Assembly: GCF_000177335.1 (NCBI RefSeq)
Contig: NZ_ADFP01000135.1
Span: forward strand, 37,907-101,906
Origin: Pyramidobacter piscolens W5455
GTDB lineage: Bacteria; Synergistota; Synergistia; Synergistales; Dethiosulfovibrionaceae
Length of the DNA: 64,000 nucleotides
Reading direction: 5' to 3'
The notes under the pieces were generated by a model. The model did no database searches and was not told the DNA's origin. It worked only from the letters and a program-made list of their open reading frames with translations. Positions 58,553 through 64,000 of the stretch are shown here, in pieces. The translations under genes were made by a program, and so were the position numbers. Every line of letters starts with the position of its first letter. Position 1 is the first letter of the stretch.

Positions 58553-59464
58553 GTGCAGACAGATTTTCGTGCAGGAGTCGTCGCCGTCATCGGCCGGCCC
58601 AATGTGGGCAAATCGTCGCTTCTCAACAGGATCCTCAAGTACAAACTGTCGATCGTTTCCGCGAAACCCCAGACGACTCGCGACAACATTCTGGGGCTTT
58701 ACAATGGAGCGGCAAGTCAAATCCTTTTTGTCGATACGCCCGGCATTCACGCGCCTCTGAACAAACTTGGCGAACGCCTGGTCGAACGGGCGGTCTCGGG
58801 GCTTGAGGATGCGAATGTCGTCCTTTATGTCGTGACGATCGACGATCGTCCCGAGCAGAGCGAAAACGACCGCATCCTGAAAGTCCTTCGCGATTATCCC
58901 GGCATCCCTGTCGTGTTGGCGGTCAATAAGGTGGATCTTCCCGGATCCAGAAGCAAAATACTTCCTCTCATCGACCGTTTTACGAAGAAAATGAAGCTGC
59001 GCGACATCGTTCCGGTATCGGCAAAAGACGGCACCAACGACGAAGTTCTTGTCAAAACCCTTGAGAGTCTGCTCCCAGTCGCGGCGCCGCTCTATCCGGA
59101 CGATATGATTACGGACAGGACAGAGCGTTTCATCGCGCAAGAACTGATTCGCGAAAAGGTCATCGCGTGCACCGACGAGGAAGTGCCGCACAGTGTCGCC
59201 GTGGAGATCGAAGAGTTCAAATCGCCCGATGAATACCCGGAGCGCAGGGACCTGTTCATCCGCGCCACGGTCTATGTGGAACGGGAAGGCCAACGGGCCA
59301 TCATTCTCGGCAGAAAAGGGGAAAAGATCAAGAGCATTGGCACGGCCGCCCGGAAAGCGTTGGAAGAGATGACGGGACATAAAACGTATCTTGAACTTTG
59401 GGTTAAGGTTAACAAAGGATGGAGAGACTCGGACAAGGAATTGAAAAGACTGGGATACGAATAA
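58553..59464 (+). CDS. era: GTPase Era
   Basis: The 303-residue GTPase binds the 3' end of 16S rRNA and assists 30S maturation. G motifs: GRPNVGKSSL (G1), DTPGIHAP (G3), NKVDLPGSRSK (G4), and VSAKDGTN (G5). The C-terminal KH domain has REGQRAIILGRKGEKIKSIG near residues 243-262. The start is GTG with AGGAGA upstream. The last 46 nt overlap recO. The neighbours YbeY and PhoH also act on RNA. Confidence 0.96.
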   Translation: MQTDFRAGVVAVIGRPNVGKSSLLNRILKYKLSIVSAKPQTTRDNILGLYNGAASQILFVDTPGIHAPLNKLGERLVERAVSGLEDANVVLYVVTIDDRPEQSENDRILKVLRDYPGIPVVLAVNKVDLPGSRSKILPLIDRFTKKMKLRDIVPVSAKDGTNDEVLVKTLESLLPVAAPLYPDDMITDRTERFIAQELIREKVIACTDEEVPHSVAVEIEEFKSPDEYPERRDLFIRATVYVEREGQRAIILGRKGEKIKSIGTAARKALEEMTGHKTYLELWVKVNKGWRDSDKELKRLGYE

Positions 59465-60162
59465 ACCTTCCAGAGGAAACGTCCCAGCGTCTCATCAAAC
59501 GGACGGGCGTCGTGCTGCGGCGCGGAAACTACATGGAAGGCGACATCGCCGCGTTGTTGTTTTTAAAGAGCGGCGGCACGAATTGGGTGTACGTCCCCGG
59601 GGCGTCGAAAGGTTCGATGCGTTTCGGCGGCGCCCTGGAGCCTTTCGTCTGGGGACACTATCAGCTTTATCAGTCAAAAAGAAAGACGTATCTGAAGGAA
59701 ATTGAAGTCACCGAGGACTTCTGGGCGCTGCGACGCCATCCGCGGGCCGTGATCCAGGCCGTTCGCTGGGCGAAGATGCTTGAACGGCACTTGATTCCCG
59801 GTTATCCCTATGACGATTTGTTGGCTCTTTTCTATTGGGCGTTGAAGGCGTTGAGCGAAGGCGTCGCTCCGGAACTGCTCGATGCGCGTTTTTTATGGCG
59901 CTGGCTCCTCAGCTGGGGGATCGCGCCGGATCTGCGCTCTTGCGGCTCATGCGGAAAGCCTTTGGGCGGGCGCGCCGTCTGGCGGGAGGGAACTTTTGTC
60001 TGCACGGACTGCGCCCCCGGCCAGAGCCCGGTCGATATCGATGAGTTTGCGGCCTACGCTCTTTCGAAAAGTTTTGTACCGGAGAACGGCGCATCGAAAT
60101 TGTTGGAACAGGCTCGAAATGTTCAGCAATTCTTTGTGAGAAACCTTGATGATAATCGATAG
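59419..60162 (+). CDS. recO: DNA repair protein RecO
   Basis: The 247-residue protein anneals single strands and loads RecA with RecR. The OB-fold starts with KRTGVVLRRGNYMEGDIAAL; a helical middle follows, and a zinc finger has CGSCGKPL and CTDCAPG (about residues 175-200). Length is normal. The start lies inside era in another frame; SD AAAGG is very close to the ATG, so the exact start is uncertain. It is followed after 24 nt by glyQ. Confidence 0.88.
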   Translation: MERLGQGIEKTGIRINLPEETSQRLIKRTGVVLRRGNYMEGDIAALLFLKSGGTNWVYVPGASKGSMRFGGALEPFVWGHYQLYQSKRKTYLKEIEVTEDFWALRRHPRAVIQAVRWAKMLERHLIPGYPYDDLLALFYWALKALSEGVAPELLDARFLWRWLLSWGIAPDLRSCGSCGKPLGGRAVWREGTFVCTDCAPGQSPVDIDEFAAYALSKSFVPENGASKLLEQARNVQQFFVRNLDDNR

Positions 60163-60186
60163 TTTGAATTGGAGGTCGCGTGCGGA

Positions 60187-61059
60187 ATGAATTTTCAGGA
60201 TATCATGCTGAGATTGCAACGCTATTGGGCGGATCAGGGATGCATCGTTCAGCAGCCCTACGACATCGAAGTCGGGGCCGGTACGATGCATCCGGCTACG
60301 TCGCTTCGGGTCATTGGTCCCGAGCCCTGGAAAGTTGCTTATGTGCAGCCGTCTCGCCGTCCGGCGGACGGGCGTTATGGCGACAATCCCAACCGTTTGC
60401 AGCATTATTACCAGTTCCAGGTGATCATGAAGCCGGCGCCGGAAGATATCCAGGCGCTTTACATCAACAGCCTTGCCGCGCTGGGGATCGACCCTCGCGA
60501 GCATGATATCCGTTTTGTCGAGGACGATTGGGAATCTGCGGCGGTCGGCGCCTGGGGACTCGGTTGGGAAGTTTGGCTCGACGGCATGGAAGTGACTCAG
60601 TTCACCTATTTTCAGCAGGTCGGCGGCGTCGATATGGAAGCGGTGCCCGCAGAAATAACGTACGGCCTTGAACGTATCGCCATGTTCGTTCAGAAAGTCG
60701 ACAACGTTTACGATTTGAAGTGGAATGACAAGGTGACCTATGGAGATGTTCATCATCAGGGGGAAGTCGAGAACTCCATATATAACTTCGAGGTCGCCGA
60801 CGTCGCCATGCTTGCGGAGATATTCTCTCTGTACGAGAAGGAAAGCTCGCGTCTTGCCGAGCAGGCTTTGGTTCTGCCCGCCTGGGACTGCGTGCTGAAG
60901 TGCTCGCAGATTTTCAATCTCCTCGATGCCCGCGGCGCGATCAGCGTCACGCAGCGCACGGGGTATGTTTCGCGTATCCGCGCGATTGCGTCGAAGTGCT
61001 GCTCAGCCTATGCCCAGCAACGGAAAGATATGGGCTATCCGCTCATGAAAAAATTTTAA
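60187..61059 (+). CDS. glyQ: Glycyl-tRNA synthetase alpha subunit
   Basis: The 290-residue catalytic subunit of the bacterial (alpha2beta2) GlyRS starts [19 protein letters not shown] and has [37 protein letters not shown] and [14 protein letters not shown], the class II motifs. GGAGG lies before the ATG at 60187; the frame opens slightly earlier at TTG with the SD inside it. The beta subunit follows after 14 nt. Confidence 0.98.
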   Translation: MNFQDIMLRLQRYWADQGCIVQQPYDIEVGAGTMHPATSLRVIGPEPWKVAYVQPSRRPADGRYGDNPNRLQHYYQFQVIMKPAPEDIQALYINSLAALGIDPREHDIRFVEDDWESAAVGAWGLGWEVWLDGMEVTQFTYFQQVGGVDMEAVPAEITYGLERIAMFVQKVDNVYDLKWNDKVTYGDVHHQGEVENSIYNFEVADVAMLAEIFSLYEKESSRLAEQALVLPAWDCVLKCSQIFNLLDARGAISVTQRTGYVSRIRAIASKCCSAYAQQRKDMGYPLMKKF

Positions 61060-61073
61060 AGGGGGACGGACCG

Positions 61074-63131
61074 ATGGAAAGAGATCTGATTCTGGAGATT
61101 GGAACGGAGGAGATACCGTCCCGTTTTATGCCGAGCGCCTTGCGTGACATTGCCCAATACGCCGAGGAGGAGTTCGCCGCGCAGCGTCTCGGGCATGGGC
61201 GTATCGAGGTGATGGGCACTCCCCGTCGCCTCGTGCTGCTGGTTCGTTCCGTTGCGGAACGTCAGGCGGATCTTTCCGAAGAGCACAAAGGGCCGACATG
61301 GAAATCCGCCTTTGACGGCACGGGAACGCCGACTCGTGCGGCTGAAGGTTTTGCCAGAAGCAAAGGCCTTGCCGTCGAACAGCTCGAAAGCCGCAACGTC
61401 AACGGCGTGGATTATGCGTTCGCCGTCATCAATCACAAGGGCGGCGCCGCGGACGCCTTGCTTCCGGACATGATGAAGCGCATTATCTCCCGCATCGTTT
61501 TTCCCAAAAACATGTACTGGTACGATTCGACCGTTCGCTTCGCCCGCCCGATCCGCTGGTTTCTCTGTCTGATCGGAGCAGATGTCGTCGAGTTTGAGCT
61601 GAACGGCATGAAAAGCGGCCGGACCACCTGCGGACATCGTTTCATGGGAGCGCCTTCCGTGGAGGTCGAGTCAAGCGACGACTATCTGACCGTCATGTAC
61701 GACAACTGGGTCATTGTCGACCAGAAAAAGCGCGAAGAGAAAATGCGCGCCGCCATTGCCGGCATCGAAAAAGAACTTGACGGCGCCGTCGAACTCGATC
61801 CCTCCCTGGTTCAGGAAAATCTTTATCTCGTCGAGTACCCCGTGCCTTTTTACGGCTCTTTCGACCGCAAGTATCTCGAGATCCCCGAAGAAGTCCTGAC
61901 GACCTCGATGAAAGACAACCAGAAATATTTTGCCGTCCACGACCACAGCGGCAAATTGATGCCCTGCTTTGTCGGCGTCAGCAACAATCTGGTTCCCAAT
62001 ATGGAGCTGGTTCGGGAAGGGAACGAAAGGGTTCTGCGCGCCCGGTTGGAAGACGCCGCTTTCTTTTGGAAGGAAGATCTGAAACGCCCTCTTTCGGCGC
62101 GGGTCGAGGACCTGAAAAACGTCATCTACCAGGAGAAGCTGGGTTCCGTCTACGACAAGACCATGGAAATGGTCAAAATCTCCCGAAAGATTTGCGACCT
62201 CCTCGGCAACAAGGACGACGTAAAGTTGGTCGAACGCGCGGCCTACCTCTCGAAAGCGGATCTTGTCACCGGCATGGTCGGCGAATTTTCCGAACTTCAG
62301 GGGATCATGGGCCGCGAATACGCCCTGAAGAACGGAGAGGATCCGCGGGTTGCCAAGGCCATCGCCGAGCAGTACATGCCAACCGCGGCAGGAAACGAAC
62401 TTCCTTCCGACGTGATCGGCGCCGTCGTGGGGATTGCCGAACGGGCCTTCAATATGGTCGGTGCCTACAAGCTGGGGTTCCAGCCGACGAGGTCGCAGGA
62501 CCCTTACGGCCTTCGCCGCGCCATCCGCTGCATCAACGAGATCCTCTGGGGACTCCGCCTTGACCTCGATCTGGAGGCGCTGCTCGCTTTCATCGCCCAG
62601 GACCTCGAAGTTGGCGGCGAAGCTTTGAGCTCGCTGCTGGATTTCATAAGGCAGCGCACGCTCATCCAGCTCAAGGAAAAAGAATACGGCCACGAACTGA
62701 TCGAACTGGCGCTCTCCGTGACAGGATCCCGTCCCCTGCAAACGCTTTATTTGCTGGGCGCGTTCGCGGAGGTGAAGCAGGAAGACTGGTTCACGAAGCT
62801 GGTCAATTCCGCGGTACGAGTCAAGAATATCCTGGCGAAGGCGGAGGGAGTCTCGAGTTCCGTGGATCCTTCGCTTTGCGTCAAGGCTGCCGAAAAAGAC
62901 CTTTATGCGGCCGTGAACGAGGCGGAGAAACCCGTGGAAGCCGCCCTGCGGAAAAACGACTGGAACGGGCTGATGAATGTCCTGGCTCAGCTTTCCCCGG
63001 CCGTTTCGGCCTTCTTCGACGACGTGATGGTCATGGACGAGGACGCGGCCGTTCGCGCCAATCGTCTCGCGCTGTTGTCCCATTGTCAAAATCTCTTTAT
63101 GCGCGTCGGAGATCTCAGCAAAGTCAAATAG
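61074..63131 (+). CDS. glyS: Glycyl-tRNA synthetase beta subunit
   Basis: The 685-residue beta subunit binds tRNA-Gly. The N-terminus reads LILEIGTEEIPSRFMPSAL and GTPRRLVLLVR; FPKNMYWYDSTVRFARPIRWF and ARLEDAAFFWKEDLKRPL are family words, followed by an HD-like region and a C-terminal anticodon-binding DALR-like domain. AGGGGGA lies before the ATG at 61074. A longer frame upstream overlaps glyQ and is not used. Together with glyQ it forms the full enzyme. Confidence 0.97.
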   Translation: MERDLILEIGTEEIPSRFMPSALRDIAQYAEEEFAAQRLGHGRIEVMGTPRRLVLLVRSVAERQADLSEEHKGPTWKSAFDGTGTPTRAAEGFARSKGLAVEQLESRNVNGVDYAFAVINHKGGAADALLPDMMKRIISRIVFPKNMYWYDSTVRFARPIRWFLCLIGADVVEFELNGMKSGRTTCGHRFMGAPSVEVESSDDYLTVMYDNWVIVDQKKREEKMRAAIAGIEKELDGAVELDPSLVQENLYLVEYPVPFYGSFDRKYLEIPEEVLTTSMKDNQKYFAVHDHSGKLMPCFVGVSNNLVPNMELVREGNERVLRARLEDAAFFWKEDLKRPLSARVEDLKNVIYQEKLGSVYDKTMEMVKISRKICDLLGNKDDVKLVERAAYLSKADLVTGMVGEFSELQGIMGREYALKNGEDPRVAKAIAEQYMPTAAGNELPSDVIGAVVGIAERAFNMVGAYKLGFQPTRSQDPYGLRRAIRCINEILWGLRLDLDLEALLAFIAQDLEVGGEALSSLLDFIRQRTLIQLKEKEYGHELIELALSVTGSRPLQTLYLLGAFAEVKQEDWFTKLVNSAVRVKNILAKAEGVSSSVDPSLCVKAAEKDLYAAVNEAEKPVEAALRKNDWNGLMNVLAQLSPAVSAFFDDVMVMDEDAAVRANRLALLSHCQNLFMRVGDLSKVK

Positions 63132-63146
63132 ACTGAAAGGCATTTT

Positions 63147-63953
63147 ATGACATTACGCGTTTCCATTGTTTCCGATTCGACAGGAGAGACTGCCGAAAGC
63201 ATGCTCCACGCGGCGCTGGCCCAATTCGACGGCCTCGACGTGACGATCGAGCGCCACCGGTCGGTTCGCGAAGTCGCTCAAGTCCACGAGATCGCCGGCG
63301 ATTTTTATCAGCGCGGCGGCCACTTGATCGTCAGCACTTTGGTCAAAGCCGACGTGTTGGCGGCGTTGGTTGCCGACACGAAAAAGTACAACTTGGGCTA
63401 TGTGTCCATGATGGGGCCCCTGGTCGAAGAGATCTGTCGCCTCACGGGACGGCAGCCCATGCAGCGTCCGGGAGTGAACCGCCGCGTCGACGGCGATTAC
63501 CTGCGTCGCGTCAAGGCCATCGAATTTACGCTCCGTTGCGACGATGGACAATCCCCCGAGCTGATGACCGCCGCTGACATCGTTTTGTTCGGCGTGTCTC
63601 GTGCCGGAAAAACGCCTCTCTCGATCTGGCTTGCTCTGAAAGGATACGCCGTCTCGAACGTTCCTTTGCTGCCCGGCATCGCTCCCGATTCCCGCATCTG
63701 GAATGTGGACGTGGAAAAGAGGGTCGGGCTCCTGATCTCGGCTGAGCGCTTAAGAGAGATCCGCTGCGAACGGATCGTCGCCATGGGGCTCGATCCGCAG
63801 CGAGCGGCATATGCCGATATCGGCAAGATCAGGGCGGAACTGGACGACGCCCGTTCTTTGATGGAAAAGCTTCGGTGCCGCATTTACGACAGCACGGATC
63901 ATTCCTATGAAGAGCTGGCGCGCAATATCCTCGAAGACTTGAAGATGCTGTAA
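63147..63953 (+). CDS. Pyruvate, phosphate dikinase / PEP synthase regulatory protein
   Basis: The 268-residue bifunctional kinase-pyrophosphorylase (DUF299) switches PPDK or PEP synthase on and off by ADP-dependent phosphorylation of a threonine. Signs: VSIVSDSTGETAESM at the N-terminus, a P-loop-like GVSRAGKTPLS (about residue 151), and VSNVPLLPGI with the invariant Pro. CTGAAAGG lies before the ATG. It is the last gene of the phoH-glyS cluster, 15 nt after glyS. No PPDK gene lies in the window; the carboxyltransferase at 50715 suggests related pyruvate/PEP metabolism. Confidence 0.9.
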   Translation: MTLRVSIVSDSTGETAESMLHAALAQFDGLDVTIERHRSVREVAQVHEIAGDFYQRGGHLIVSTLVKADVLAALVADTKKYNLGYVSMMGPLVEEICRLTGRQPMQRPGVNRRVDGDYLRRVKAIEFTLRCDDGQSPELMTAADIVLFGVSRAGKTPLSIWLALKGYAVSNVPLLPGIAPDSRIWNVDVEKRVGLLISAERLREIRCERIVAMGLDPQRAAYADIGKIRAELDDARSLMEKLRCRIYDSTDHSYEELARNILEDLKML

Positions 63954-63977
63954 ATTCTCGAAGAGCGCAAAAAAGCA

Positions 63978-64000
63978 GACGTCTGAGATGTTCAGACGTC
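63978..64000 (+). terminator. Terminator stem at the window end
   Basis: A 9-bp inverted repeat (GACGTCTGA 63978-63986 with TCAGACGTC 63992-64000) after the last stop; any T-tract lies outside the window. Confidence 0.5.

Noticed and set aside
1..64000. CRISPR array, prophage, insertion sequence or defence island
   Set aside because: No regularly spaced repeats, transposase, integrase, phage structural gene or restriction/defence domain was seen.

Overview
The window reads as ordinary chromosome from a diderm anaerobe of the Synergistota, most like Pyramidobacter or a close relative. This assignment is inferred from gene content and order and was not tested by a search. The supporting signs are high GC, outer-membrane biology (a YadA-type adhesin, a Skp/OmpH chaperone, DegP), a B12-dependent class II ribonucleotide reductase, a TAXI-type TRAP transporter, a pyruvate carboxyltransferase, and the order amidase-GerMN-rph-rdgB. 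I see no prophage, insertion sequence, CRISPR array, rRNA operon or known defence locus.

Layout. 1-4.3 kb: the 3' end of a trimeric autotransporter, an OmpH/Skp chaperone, and DegP on the minus strand. A 158-bp imperfect inverted repeat abuts the degP stop codon. 4.7-11.1 kb: tRNA-Ile, then a plus-strand run of a 25-codon ORF, a PHP phosphoesterase, PmbA/TldE, a cell-wall amidase, a GerMN protein, RNase PH and RdgB. 11.2-13.8 kb: secG, nicotinate phosphoribosyltransferase, rplM-rpsI behind a long leader, and tRNA-Asn. 13.8-15.2 kb, minus: a glutaredoxin-like protein and MutY. 15.4-20.8 kb, plus: hypA, hypB, pcrA, coaE, a site-2-type protease and an AbrB-family membrane protein. 20.9-26.7 kb, minus: an operon of a flavoprotein with a very Arg-rich tail, a coiled-coil protein, an ABC-F ATPase and SlyD.

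26.8-29.4 kb, plus: nicotinamidase, an unknown membrane protein and a YbjQ-family protein. 29.5-34.9 kb, minus: Tex, a fused TRAP permease and its TAXI binding protein. 35.2-42.8 kb, plus: a HAD phosphatase, a thioredoxin-fold protein lacking its usual cysteines, NrdJ and an S9 peptidase. 43.2-50.6 kb: glmU-prs-rplY-pth, then mfd (apparently starting at CTG) and mazG. 50.7-64 kb: a carboxyltransferase, then the cluster phoH-pgpH-ybeY-corC-corC-era-recO-glyQ-glyS and a PEP synthase/PPDK regulatory protein.

The genes are mostly housekeeping. Nicotinamidase and nicotinate phosphoribosyltransferase make a two-step NAD salvage route. GlmU and Prs supply sugar nucleotides and PRPP. RNase PH, YbeY, Era, Pth, GlyQS and the ribosomal proteins serve RNA and translation. 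Mfd, PcrA, RecO, MutY, RdgB and MazG serve genome upkeep.

The least ordinary signals are the flavoprotein with a roughly one-quarter-Arg tail of 331 residues in a possible translation-linked operon, the inverted-repeat element next to degP, the CTG start of mfd, the Cys-less thioredoxin-fold protein, the coupled 25-codon ORF before the PHP gene, and a short promoter-terminator unit ahead of nrdJ. No clearly new multi-gene system is evident.
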